A DNA stretch of 64,000 bases from Daucus carota subsp. sativus (lineage: Eukaryota > Streptophyta > Magnoliopsida > Apiales > Apiaceae): assembly GCF_001625215.2 (NCBI RefSeq), contig NC_030386.2, positions 20,492,545 to 20,556,544 on the forward strand. The letters are read 5' to 3'. The notes under the pieces are model-generated. The model searched no databases. It was given only the letters and a program-made list of their open reading frames with translations, and was not told the origin of the DNA. Shown one piece after another: positions 24,782 through 41,532 of this stretch. The stretch's first letter is position 1; the number at the start of each line of letters is the position of its first letter. The translations under genes and the position numbers were made by a program.

Positions 24782-24876
24782 CGAGGTGGTTTTTGATTAA
24801 TTGTTGTTTCTCCTTTTCTTTTGTCATCTTCCCTGTTGTCTTTTCTCTTGTATCTGTTTGATATTTCTTCGAAATC

Positions 24877-27800
24877 ATGAATTCGGGTTCCCAAAGTGGG
24901 GGGTCTATGTTGTCTGTATATAAGGATGGTTTGATTGGTAATGTGGATCCTCAGGTTGATTATGTTGAAATGGATCCTAAGGGTCGATATGTTCGGGTAC
25001 TTTCTTTTTCTTTGTGGCTTTATTATCAATTTCGTTATTTAACATTTGCTTATATTACATGTCGTAAATATGCCCATCACCTCATACACATGTTTTAATT
25101 GACCTTTTTATTGATGTGGACTGGTGAATGCATTTTAGACCTCCAATCAGATTGCTATCATCATTTCAATATCCCATTAATTACCATTGTCTTTATGTGC
25201 CGGATTGTTGTTAAATCTATACACTACTTGATTGTTGACAATTTTGAAACACGCTGATTAATATCTCCTGGTGAATGCATTTTAGACCTCTTATCAGATA
25301 GCTATCATCATTTCAATGTCCCACTAATTCCCATTGTCTTTATGAGCCGAATTGATGTTAAATCTGCACACTACTTGATTGCTGAAAATTTCGAAACACG
25401 CGGATTAATATGCTGTGTTATATTGTTTAGTTTTACTTTCTATTTGTAGCAATAAGAAGAAATTTCCTTGTACATGTAAGTATTTATATATTGTGTTTTC
25501 CTCTATGTATTAGTCCCTCCGTCCCACTCATTTCTTTACGGGTTTTCTTAGGTGCTTGGCATACATTTCAAGGTGTATATGAAGTATAGTTTCCTTATTC
25601 TTAAAATATTAATTTTTTGAACAAAACTTTCAACTTTAAATTTTTATTCAATAGAGAAAAAATTAAAATTATTTATGATACCATACTTTATTAGAGCCTT
25701 AAAATGCGTGTTTGAGCACTCCGTCCCAAATGTAAACAACCCACTGGGATAGAGGGAGGATTTTTTTGTCCTAATTGGATTTTACTTTTTTTTTTCGTTT
25801 CAAGATTTCATTCTTATGCGATATAATCTGCCTTTGCAATCATTAATATATATTTTTCTACCCTATCTTTACAGTACAATGAAATCTTGGGCAAAGGTGC
25901 ATTCAAGACTGTGTATGTTTTGTAACTTTAGCTTTCTGTCTATTAAATTTAGTGAATTACTTATGTAGAAAATGATGGGTGGTTAACCTTGAGGCAAATT
26001 CTTATTGACCCTTTTTTTGCACTTCTTTCCGGTTACTTGTAGCTATAAAGCATTCGATCAACTTCATGGAATAGAAGTTGCTTGGAGCCGGGTAAAAGTC
26101 GACGATGTGCTACAGTCAGCAGTTGATTTTGAAAAATTGTATTCTGAAGTTCATCTTCTCAGATCACTGAAACACGATAATATCATGAAATTGTATGATT
26201 CATGGGTAGACGATAAGAAGAAAACTATAAACATGATAACTGAGCTCTTCACATCTGGGAGTATGAGGCAGTAAGTCCCCTTCATGTCCCTTTACTATAT
26301 GTTCATCCTTTTCCATTGTTTAAATAATCATGTATATTTTATACTAGATATCGTAAGAAGCATAAATGTGTTGATATGAAGGCTGTCAAAAGCTGGGCAA
26401 GACAGATCTTATGCGGCTTGGACTATCTTCATAGCCAGAACCAGCCTATCATTCACAGGGACTTAAAGTGTGACAATATATTTGTAAATGGCAATCACGG
26501 AGAAGTTAAAATTGGGGACCTTGGATTAGCAATTGTTAGGCAGCAGCCTACGGCGAAGAGTGTCATTGGTAAGCGCACATTTACGGAGATTCTTAAATTG
26601 TGGAATAAACCACTAATGGAATGCTGACTTATTTTTTCTAAATAGGGACTCCTGAATTTATGGCACCGGAAATGTATGACGAGGAATACAATGAACTAGT
26701 AGACATATATTCCTTTGGCATGTGCCTCTTGGAAATGGTTACCTTTGAATATCCATATTGCGAGTGCAAGAATCCTGCTCAAATCTATAAGAAAGTCACT
26801 TCTGTAAGTTTCTCCTCTTCAACTGTATGTCTTCCTAATAGCAACTAGTTCAACAACTGTGGTAGCACAAAATTCATACACTAACATAATTGGAAATTTG
26901 GAATGCATAAAGTGTGATTCCATCTGGATTCAAAAATTTGTCTTAATATAGTTTTTGCTTGTAAACAGATCATTAATGACATCCCTAAAAAATATATTCT
27001 TGCAGGGTATTAAACCTGCTTCACTAGGCAAGGTGTCTGATCCCAAAGTTAAAGAATTCATTGAAAAGTGTTTGCTTCCAGCGTCTGAAAGGTTGCCAGC
27101 AAGGGAGCTTCTTAAGGACCCCTTTTTCCAACTTGAGACTCCGAAAGAAACAAATCACAATCAGATGTTATTGTCTACTGAGCTCCACAAATCATTGAGT
27201 GTCTTGAGCTGTGGGTCTCTTTCCATGGATATGGATTATGAGTATAAGCAGTCTGTATGTACAGAATCTAGTTGCGGAACCCCGCAATATCCTGTTTTGG
27301 AATTTAAGAGGAAGCATCAGAATAATGAATTTAGATTGAGGGGCATGAAAAATCCAGACAATTCTATAGCATTGACCTTGCGAATAGCTGACCTTAGCGG
27401 TACATAAATGAACAATGATATCTCATGTTGTTGTTCATTGATTTTTACCATTATCATCAATTATCTGCCATTATGTGACCAGTTTTTTTTATTTGCAGGC
27501 CGAGTGAGAAACATACACTTCCAATTCTATCTCGAAACTGACACTGCATTATCAGTTGCTAGTGAAATGGTTGAACAGCTGGAGTTAGCAGACCATGATG
27601 TGGCTTTTATTGCAGATTTTATTGATTATCTAATAAGCAAAATTATAAAAGGCTCAAAGGCTTTGCCGGATTTATGTCACAATCCTGAAACAAATGACCG
27701 TTCTTTCATGCCAAATTCATGGAATGCATCCCCACCTGATCAAGAGACTGTCTCTAATTTAACCTCTAGCGTAAAACATCAAGAAGATTTTGTGCATGTT

Positions 27801-28352
27801 GGACATAATCCGCGTCAGAGTTCAGTCCCTCTCTCTCATATCACATTACAGGCAAGTCCAAACTTTGCAAATATGGATGATAAAGAGTCACAAGCATCAG
27901 CTGCTTCTGAAATGATGTGCGAAGATACTGTTATGAAGAATGAGATAAAGGCTGATTATGTTAATTCTAATATCAATGAAATACGGCAAAATTCGAGTGG
28001 CCTTGATTCTGAGCTGGACTTCAGGGATTTATACTACGACGAGTTTAAAATGCAGGAAAGTGATACTGATGTTGTCGAATGTATTCAACCTAATGACATT
28101 GCAAAAAACTGGGAGATGACTTTGGCAGATCTAGCTGGAGTCTCCAAAGTTATAAGTTCGACAGGTTTGGGTTGCAATAGTTCGCATTTGTCCTCGACAG
28201 ATGAAGAACAGGTGGCAGAACTAACAATGGAACTTGATGCAATTGAGGTACAATATCAGCAGTGGTTTGAAGAACTCTCGATGAGGGGGGAAGCAGAAGT
28301 TAATGCCATTAGGAACAGATGGATCATAGATAAGAACCCGCCCATGAATTAA
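24877..28352 (+). CDS. WNK (with-no-lysine) serine/threonine kinase
   Basis: Exons: 24877-24996, 25875-25912, 26043-26270, 26348-26568, 26646-26803, 27006-27399, 27499-28352; 670 aa. The kinase domain spans about residues 40-300. In the glycine loop GKGAFKTVY, Lys51 takes the ATP-binding role; the usual beta-3 lysine is missing ([11 protein letters not shown]), the mark of WNKs. HRDLKCDN is at 165-172, GDLG at 185-188 and GTPEFMAPE at 203-211. Around residues 375-415 lies the conserved segment [37 protein letters not shown], a WNK autoinhibitory/PF2-like region. The C-terminal tail is Asn/Ser-rich and ends in a coiled segment [30 protein letters not shown], as in several plant WNKs. Which Arabidopsis WNK is the ortholog cannot be decided here. 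Plant WNKs act in clock, flowering and osmotic signalling. Confidence 0.95.
25513..25760. mobile_element. Stowaway-like MITE in WNK intron 1
   Basis: The left end GTCCCTCCGTCCCA follows TA, and the right end GGGATAGAGGGAGGA is the degraded complement. The internal sequence is AT-rich and shares the AAGTATAGTTTC...TTTTTATTCA pattern with the other Stowaway copies here. Confidence 0.7.
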
Positions 28353-28699
28353 CGATAAGATGATCTTTGTCCAAATTGTTCGACTTTCTTGAAATATTCT
28401 ATTTTATATGATGGCTTTCATATGTTTTATTTAGACAGTTATTTTGCTTTTAATGGATTTTTTTTGATTGTGCGAGTATTAGTATCTTTGTCTAGTCCTA
28501 GGATAGATTAAAAGTTATTTCGTTGCAATTTAGATGACAGACTAGTTGGTTTTGCAGTTTTACATTGTTAGGAACTTGCGATTACAAAACAAATGTTATT
28601 GACCACCATCATCTCTTTTAGCAAAAGAGAGGGTGAAGAACTGGAACTAAAATTCCTTCAAATCTGATGGAGCAAGATTGCGAATGATTCTTTGTGGGT
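28353..28699. other. WNK 3' UTR and spacer
   Basis: No ORF. A T-rich sequence follows the stop codon. Nothing else is recognised before the Ca-ATPase-like fragment. Confidence 0.4.
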
Positions 28700-28925
28700 T
28701 TACATATGTACCTAGTTTTGCTGAGTGGAAAGCTGCATCTACATTTCCGTGAATGGTGGGATGTTCACTGAAATTGACAAGTTGCCGACACAAATTCATG
28801 AGGCTTCTCTGGAAGAGGGGACCCCCCTTTGAAAATGAAGCTTGGTGAGTTTGGAAATAGGCCTACAACTACTATTGGTTCTGTTTTTCTTCTGATGTGG
28901 GTTGTTAACTACGTATAGATAGCAG
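28700..28925 (+). pseudogene. Decayed fragment of an ER-type Ca2+-ATPase (ECA) exon
   Basis: Nucleotide similarity to 35360-35575 of the intact ATPase gene downstream: TGCATCT(A/G)CATT, ACTGAAATTG(A/G)CAAG, GACACAAATT(C/T)ATGA(G/A)GCTTC, TTCTCTGGAAGAGGG, AAGCTT(G/-)(G/A)TGAGTTTGG(A/G)AATAGGC. A 1-base loss just after GAAGAGGGG and about 14 missing bases near 28720 break the frame, and the run ends soon after GGGTTGTTAACTA. It covers part of the actuator region and the start of the following membrane helix only. Same strand as the intact gene, whose matching exon segment begins about 6.7 kb downstream. It may come from that gene or from a paralog elsewhere. Confidence 0.85.
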
Positions 28926-29082
28926 TTGGTGAAATAGCACGGATCTATTTTCTGGTACATTCTTAAAAGGCTCATCAACGGAGTTAATTGACTGCTTATT
29001 AGCCATATTTCCTGTGTTACAGGGTTGCCCGCTAAGGCAACTCCTGAGGTCATGATGTTCCACTCTCTGTTAGTGTTCCAAG

Positions 29083-29230
29083 TTGCAATGTGCTGTACTG
29101 CTTTTCGAGATCTACCCTTTCCAGGTCAAATATAAGTCGCTTGCAATATGTATACAACATGGTTTGCTTGCTGTACTGCTTTTTGAGATCTATCCTGCCG
29201 AGGTCAAAGATAAGTTGCTTGTAGTTTTAC
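29083..29230. repeat. Tandem duplication of about 77 bp
   Basis: TGCTGTACTGCTTTTCGAGATCTACCC... at about 29090 recurs as TGCTGTACTGCTTTTTGAGATCTATCC... at about 29169, each followed by AGGTCAAA(T/G)ATAAGT(C/T)GCTTG. The copies have diverged by several substitutions. Confidence 0.8.
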
Positions 29231-29753
29231 GAAGAACTATCTGTATTCTGGACTAGCTTGTAACTGCGAAGGAGTTTTTTTTCCTGGTATTTTAATGCAA
29301 TGAGTTGCAGGAGGACGAGATAGGACTCTGGAGACTGGACCAGGCAGACAACAAGAGGATGAAGGGGCTTGAGGGAATAGGAATCCGACCCCTCCCTGCA
29401 GGGAGCTCCGTCACGATTTTAAGAAACCAGCTCATCTAACAACTTTAGGTGTATAAGGCCGGCCCGGGGTATCAGAAAAGACCCCAACTGTATCATGTAT
29501 TATTCAACATAAACGAGCAATCTGCTCTTGCAGTTACACAGAAGTAACTCTTATGCAAATTCTTCATTATTTTCCCCATATATACAGATTGCAGAAAATT
29601 ACCAACTCAGACCGTCGTTAAGTAACTGTCCTATTGGGGTGTTGCAATTTTCTCAATTTTTTCCAGCACTTGTTAATCTCATGTCCATCCAATTGTCAAC
29701 TAATAACGTATGAAACTCTTAAGGCCAGCTCTAGAAACGTAGACTTAAACTTA

Positions 29754-30217
29754 GGTAAGTGTATTCGATTGGGATTTTAATGCATTGTTTTTAGTCTATG
29801 GATTTTAATGGATTGTATGGGATTTTGATTTTGTGCAGATTCTTGATGAAATGTCGCAGAGTTGATAGGATTTAGGTACAATGCTTCAAAATCCCATTGA
29901 ATTTGATGGGATTTCAAAAAACTTAAAATACACTGAAGAATGCCACAAAATCCATCATTTTATGAAATGAAAAAAAATCCATCAGCATTTGAATACCATC
30001 AGATTTTAATGGATTTTAAACAATCCCAATTGAATACCATTGGATTTTAAAACATAATTTAAAATCCCAATTGAATACCACCAGATTTTGTGGCATAATT
30101 TAAAATCCCAATTGAATACCTCAAGATTTTAATGGATTTCAAACAATCCCAATCGAATACCCTCGGATTTCATGAATGCAAAAAAATGCTTTAAAATCCC
30201 AATCCAATACACCCCTC
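29754..30217. mobile_element. Tourist-like MITE, copy A
   Basis: Flanked by TTA (29751-29753 and 30218-30220) within CTTAG, a target typical of PIF/Harbinger. Right terminus read in reverse: GAGGGGTGTATTGGATTGGG; left terminus: GGTAAGTGTATTCGATTGGG. The interior holds several AAATCCCAATTGAATACC units in tandem. About 464 bp and non-coding. Nearly the same sequence and orientation as copy B. Confidence 0.85.
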
Positions 30218-30894
30218 TTAGTTACAGTTCAGACAAACTAACACGAGTTATGCATTTACAATTCACACGCACATATTATAAATCTAAACAAGCAGAATAC
30301 TATAGAAATTTAGTATTATTATATAAAACATTACCAAGGGTCACAGGGCCACTATATTTTGTAGTTATGTAAAATTTAAGGGGAAGAATAGTGAACGAGG
30401 GCAGGAAGCTTCGCAGAAGTTAGGAAAATACAAGCCATTATTTTGAAGCATCTAGTCATGGCACTAGCAACTCAACAAGTGTTTTGTCCACAACTTATAA
30501 TAGACTTCTGCTCGTTCTGTCCCATCCATATGTATACATTTAAATTGGCCACGTAGATGATTTGGTATTCGGATAAATATAGTAGGTGTAGTTGATTTTC
30601 ATATTATAAAAGTTTACTATATTTAATAAGTTTTAAAATGTAACGAACTGAAAATAACACTAAAAAAATGGTCGGGACGGGCATAGTGCCGTATACCTTA
30701 CCTCAGAATTTAGGAACCTTCCTGGAAACTGTAATTTGATATTCAATACGATACTTGTTGTCTGTAAATACAACTTTCCGAAATTTCCAACCTACTTTTG
30801 ATAAGCTTAATAGATTTCACATGTAGCCATTCAGTTGATATGTCAGCATCGATTCCCAGAGAAATTAGTTAAAATTATTGAGACCTTGTATTGC

Positions 30895-30902
30895 TATAAA
30901 TA
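30895..30902 (+). promoter_or_regulatory. TATA box of the KIC/PBP1-like gene
   Basis: TATAAATA at 38-45 bp before the ATG at 30940, in the context TTGCTATAAATAGCC. This gives a very short leader, probably under 20 nt. Confidence 0.7.
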
Positions 30903-30939
30903 GCCATTTCATTTTGATCAAGTCGAATCAAATTACGAG

Positions 30940-31305
30940 ATGGAAAGCCACAGAGATACGAGAAGTGGTGATCAGTACGAAGATCTGTTACCTGTCATGG
31001 CGGAGAAGCTGGACGTGGAGGCGTTCGTGTCAGAGCTGTGTGGCGGATTCAGGCTATTAGCTGATCCTGCAAGCGGATTGATCACGTCCGAGAGTTTGAA
31101 GAAAAATTCAGGGCTTCTTGGAATGGAAGGGATGAGCAAAGAAGACGCGGAAGCGATGGTTAAAGAAGGAGACCTGGACGGAGATGGATCGCTTAATGAA
31201 ACGGAGTTTTGTATATTGATGGTGAGGCTAAGTCCTGGTATGATGGAAGATGCTGAAGCGTGGCTTGATAAGGCTCTCCAGCATGAAGTTGAGAGTCTGC
31301 TTTGA
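30940..31305 (+). CDS. KIC/PBP1-like single EF-hand calcium-binding protein
   Basis: Intronless, 121 aa. One canonical EF-hand with Ca2+ ligands at Asp78, Asp80, Asp82, Ser84, Asn86 and Glu89 in DLDGDGSLNETE, preceded by the helix MSKEDAEAMVKEG. The upstream half (EDLLPVMAEKLDVEAFVSELCGGFRLLADPASGLITSESLKKNSGLLGM) and the tail (LSPGMMEDAEAWLDKAL) match the KIC / PINOID-binding protein 1 group of about 120-135 aa. Arabidopsis KIC regulates the kinesin-like calmodulin-binding protein in trichomes, and PBP1 modulates PINOID kinase; which role applies here is not decidable. A strong TATA box and an AATAAA at about 31361 define a compact gene. It sits between two copies of one MITE. Confidence 0.92.
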   Translation: MESHRDTRSGDQYEDLLPVMAEKLDVEAFVSELCGGFRLLADPASGLITSESLKKNSGLLGMEGMSKEDAEAMVKEGDLDGDGSLNETEFCILMVRLSPGMMEDAEAWLDKALQHEVESLL

Positions 31306-31838
31306 TCCGAGTTTGAGTTGGCTATATATACATGGTTCATCTTAATTTCTTACTTTTATCAATAAATTCTCCTACTTAAATTTTTCGTGATGGTGAAATG
31401 TTGATATCTGATTATAGACATGAAAACTTGTTCTTCTTTTTTATATATCAGTTCAGAAGTTCTGGGAGCCACTAAAATTGCTTAACAGCTTATAAGTGGT
31501 TATCATTAATCGATAAAAAAGAGGTTTACTGGACTAACTGATATTGTTTCATTGACGTGTTTGCGATGATAATAGATTAAAGACTATGTATAACTCGATC
31601 TTAAGAGGCTAAGTACGATCAAATCCAAGAGTGTTGGCTCGGTGTGTCACAGTTTTAAGATATAATGTCCAAAATATCACGAACGGAAAAAAATGTTCTC
31701 AATACTATGAAAAAATGGAAAATAAGGAAGCGTTGTTTAGAAAGGCAAAGGCTGTTCATGTTTCTCAACTTCCATTTCGTAAATTAATTCTTTTAAAAAC
31801 TTAAAAAACAGAAACGAGTCTTTGTAAGTTGTTACTAA

Positions 31839-32303
31839 AAGGGGTGTATTTGATTGGGATTTTAATGGATTGTTTTTAGTTAATGGATTTTTTTAGACTG
31901 TATGTGATTTTGATTTTGTGCGAATTATTAATAAAATGTCGTGGAGTTAGATAGGATTTAAGCACCATGCTTCAAAATTCCATTGAATTTGGTGGGATTT
32001 CAAAAAACTTAAAATACACTGAAGAATGCCACCAAATCCATCATTTTATGAAATCCAAAAAAATCCATCAGCATTTGAATACCATCAGATTTTAATGGAT
32101 TTTAAACAATCTCAATTGAATATCATCGGATTTTAAAGCATAATTTAAAATCCCAATTGAATACCACCAGATTTTGTAGCATAATTTAAAATACCAATTG
32201 AATATCTCAAGATTTTAATGGATTTCAAACAATCTCAATCGAATACCCTCAGATTTTATGAATGAAAAAAAATGTTTTAAAATCCCAATCCAATCCACCC
32301 CTC
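31839..32303. mobile_element. Tourist-like MITE, copy B
   Basis: Flanked by TAA (31836-31838 and 32304-32306). Termini AAGGGGTGTATTTGATTGGG and, reversed, GAGGGGTGGATTGGATTGGG. Same orientation as copy A and co-linear over its whole length with scattered substitutions, so the two derive from the same family burst. Confidence 0.88.
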
Positions 32304-32371
32304 TAAATATACATACTTATAAGAACACAAAAATATTTTAATTATTATGTTTGTTTCTTGTATGAATTATA

Positions 32372-32620
32372 CTCCTTCCATCCCCCTAAGTTATATACAT
32401 TGGGGGACGGGGACGCGATACGGACTTTAATGCTCTTATAAAGTATAGTTCCGTAACGTATTTTTAAGATTTTTTTTTTGAATAAAAGTTTGAATGTTAT
32501 ATTTTTATTCAGAAAAAGAAAATTTTAAAAATAAGTTATAAAATTATATTTTATAAAAGTATTGAAGTGCGTGTCGAATAGTGAAAAAGAAACGTATAAA
32601 ATTAAATGGTACGGAGGGAG
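32372..32620. mobile_element. Stowaway-like MITE
   Basis: Flanked by TA on both sides. The left terminus is CTCCTTCCATCCCC and the right terminus ACGGAGGGAG. The interior includes GGGGGACGGGGACGCG and the AT-rich core shared with the copy at 33885. Confidence 0.8.
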
Positions 32621-32910
32621 TATGTATAGACGGAGATGCATACAGGGAAAGATGAAGAAAGATGCTAAGCTGCTAGCAGCCTGTACATCACATCTTTCAT
32701 TGCTATACAATTAAATTTTATTAGTTGAGTAGCTGAATAGCAGCCTAGCTTAGCAGGTTTAGATTATTAAATTGGCTTGAAACTTCTGATACCAATTGCA
32801 TGATCAGGTAAAAACGTAAGTTCATTATAGGTATCCCAACTCCCAGGAGGCCCTATTTTGAATAGTGATATGGGGTCATTCATTTTTAATATGTAATATT
32901 AGCTTAATTT

Positions 32911-33456
32911 AGTTGAGCGGGTGTCAATCCAAATCTCACGTGTAAAGATAAAGAAGATTTGTCTTGAATATAAACAGTCAAGGAGTTCCATTAAGATGAG
33001 ATCTTTTGAGAGGAACCTGAAAACAAATTTGTGTGGGTTTGACCACGGCTAAAAACGGACAATATCATATTAATGCCAGAGGTAACAGGTGTTGCGCCGT
33101 CCAACAAGTGGTATCATAGACAATGATTAAGAAGTTCGATCATGGGGTTGCGGGCTACAATTGTGCGATGTGGGAGGCTCATGAGGGTGTGATTGGGACG
33201 ACTTGTCTCGAAAGTCTTTCCATGTAGGTGTGATGTGGGAGGCTTTCTAAAACTACGATCGGAGGTCTTAGATGACTTGTTTCGTAAGTCTTTCCATAAG
33301 GATGTGATGTGGGAGGCTTTCCATAACTACGAGTCTTTCTATGAGGGTGAGATGTGGGAGGCTCTCCAGAACTACGATTGGAGGTGTTGGACAGTCATGA
33401 TCTAGAACGAACAATATCATATTAATCCATAGTTGACGGGTGTTGCACGATCTAAT
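32911..33456 (+). mobile_element. Decayed TRIM retrotransposon with internal tandem repeats
   Basis: A short LTR at about 32911-33106 (GTTGAGCGGGTGTCAATCC ... GTTGCGCCGTCCAACA) is followed directly by a degraded initiator-Met primer site (TGGTATCATAGAC, 33109). The internal part has three to four imperfect units with TGATGTGGGAGGCTTTC and CTACGAT(C/T)GGAGGT. A truncated 3' LTR remnant at 33405-33456 (AACAATATCATATTAAT... GACGGGTGTTGCACGAT) closes it. Same family as the complete copy at 55168-55752. Confidence 0.75.
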
Positions 33457-33884
33457 AATTTTCTTTGCAGACAAAAGACAGTGTTTTATTTTTTAACAAA
33501 AAGATATGCATTTTTTGGTTTTTTCTTAAGAAAATAAGACAGAGTTAGAGTTGGACGTGTATGACATGTACAAAAGAATTTGAGTTGTCTGCTGTTTAAT
33601 TGAACCAATTTTTTTTTTTTTTTTAACCAATTTTTGTTACAAATATTAGTATATTAAGAGTTTCTAGACGAGACTGTACAAAACCTGACGATCAAAAAAT
33701 ATCAGCAGGATGAATTTCATCAAATCAAATACTATAAATTTGAAATGACTAATTACTAATGATTAATGTATATGTTCAATTGGGTTGAGGGGGGAGTGTG
33801 TATAATGTAGAAAGGCTGAGGACGTAAGTGCAAATATTGAAGCAGTTGGATTCAGTTACTCATTACTCCCAGATAAAAATACTA

Positions 33885-34135
33885 CTCCCTCTGTCCCAGT
33901 CAATTGTATACGTTTCTTTTTCACTGCTCGACACGCTTTTTAAGGCTCTTATAAAACATAGTTCTACAACTTATTTTTGAAATTTTCTTTTTTTGTATAA
34001 AAGTATAAATGTTATACTTTTATACAAAAAAAGAAAATCTTAAAAATAATTTACAGAACTATATTATATTGAAGCATTAAAGTCCGTGCCGCGCCCCCGT
34101 CCCCCAATGTATACTATTGACCGGGACGGAGGGAG
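33885..34135. mobile_element. Stowaway-like MITE directly upstream of the Ca-ATPase leader
   Basis: Flanked by TA at 33883-33884 and 34136-34137. Termini CTCCCTCTGTCCCAGTCAA and, reversed, CTCCCTCCGTCCCGGTCAA. Well preserved. It ends some 50 bp before the CT-rich run at 34190 that probably marks the ATPase transcript start. Confidence 0.9.
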
Positions 34136-34188
34136 TAACATACTGTCATACTGGGGCTCAGATTTTGAAAAAGAAGAAGGTACAAGTA

Positions 34189-34230
34189 CTCTCTCCCTCT
34201 CTCTCTCCCTCTCCCTCTCTCTCGTCCACA
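34189..34230. repeat. CT-rich microsatellite, likely ATPase 5' leader
   Basis: (CT)n/(CCCTCT)n run followed by CACACACACAC. Such pyrimidine runs are common in plant 5' UTRs. The leader down to 34715 probably contains an intron, though its exact ends are unclear. Confidence 0.6.
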
Positions 34231-34715
34231 CACACACAACAACTACTGTTCTTGCTTCTTATCTGCAGGGCTCGAGATTTGCAGTTTGTTTACTTTGTTT
34301 TACCGCTGCTATGTTACTACTACTTTTGTTATCTGGGCTGCTATTGTTTTGCTTGTTTTTATCTTATTCCTTTCCCATTTCTACTGCTAATATTTACCGA
34401 ATAATTATTTAGGCCATTTTTTTATTATGACAAAGTGGTTGCCCTGAATTTATCAATAATAATGCTTTGTAGTTAGTTGGTAGTTGCCATAAATTTATGA
34501 TCATTCAACTTGTAGGGAATGGTATAACAGTCTTTAAGAGAATTGCTTTAGGCATTTAGTTTTTTGCTTTTTCATTTCACTGTACTGGAGTTGGGATTTT
34601 AGGGTATGAGAATTTATGGCTTGAAGCCGCTTCGCTAGGAGTAGTTCCCTTTAAACTTTGTTCTAGGTATTCGGAATGTGTTTGAGGTCATTTTATGCTT
34701 TCATTTAACCTCGGT

Positions 34716-40759
<6,044 letters not shown>

Positions 40760-41532
40760 AGCCTGAAACCTGGGTGTTTGAATAGCTAGGAGGAAACTGT
40801 TACTGCTATTTGTATGTAGTTTTTTTAGTTGGTTACTTTTGGATAAATTATTTATGAGGGTTTTTTCCCCTCCCAATTGGGGCTTTACCTTCACCTCATA
40901 TGTGTGCATGGTTTACGGGATTCATAACGACTTTGTATTATACACTACTATAAGATATTATGACACATTTCTGTACGAAGCTATATTAATGGCTTTTATC
41001 ATAATCGAATAAACATTTATGTTGACTATGAAAATATCAACTCATACAATATGATCTCAGCTAAGCGGCTGAACAGCCAGGTTCAGAATTTTCTTTTCTA
41101 CCTATCATATGAACATAAATTACAAGAAGTCTAAATGCTGCTATGGATGACAAGGCTTTCATCCGACTAGACAACTTTAATACAATAATGAGTGTAGTCT
41201 AGGAGATATCCCTATTCCTCTGAGAATGGTGACGAGATGCTGAGGATTCAAATCTAGGCATGTGGGCATAAGTATGTCAAGGTAAGGGCGTGCCTATAAA
41301 CCCTGCCCACCTTGCCAAAAATATACGAACAACACGAATTTCTTCCAAGAATCAAAATAAATGGTCTGCAATGTGCAGTCACCAATAGGATCACCAACCA
41401 ACTATGTTCAGGGATTCTTTACATCTCACAAATTGAAGAACCTGAAGGAACTTCTTGAAGCGATCATTAGATTCATCTATGCAGTAATAATATGTCTTCT
41501 ACTAAGATGAGTTTGGAGACCAGAAACCTCCA
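40760..41532. other. Shared 3' spacer between Ca-ATPase and U-box genes
   Basis: No ORF or transposon end seen. It holds both 3' UTRs, with AATAAACATT near 41009 as one possible poly(A) signal. Confidence 0.45.

Noticed and set aside
28796-29053. 85-codon minus-strand frame
   Set aside because: It is the opposite strand of the ECA-like pseudogene fragment.
34086-34412. Overlapping 95-108-codon frames upstream of the Ca-ATPase
   Set aside because: They translate CT and CA microsatellites and MITE sequence (Ser/Leu/Pro runs).
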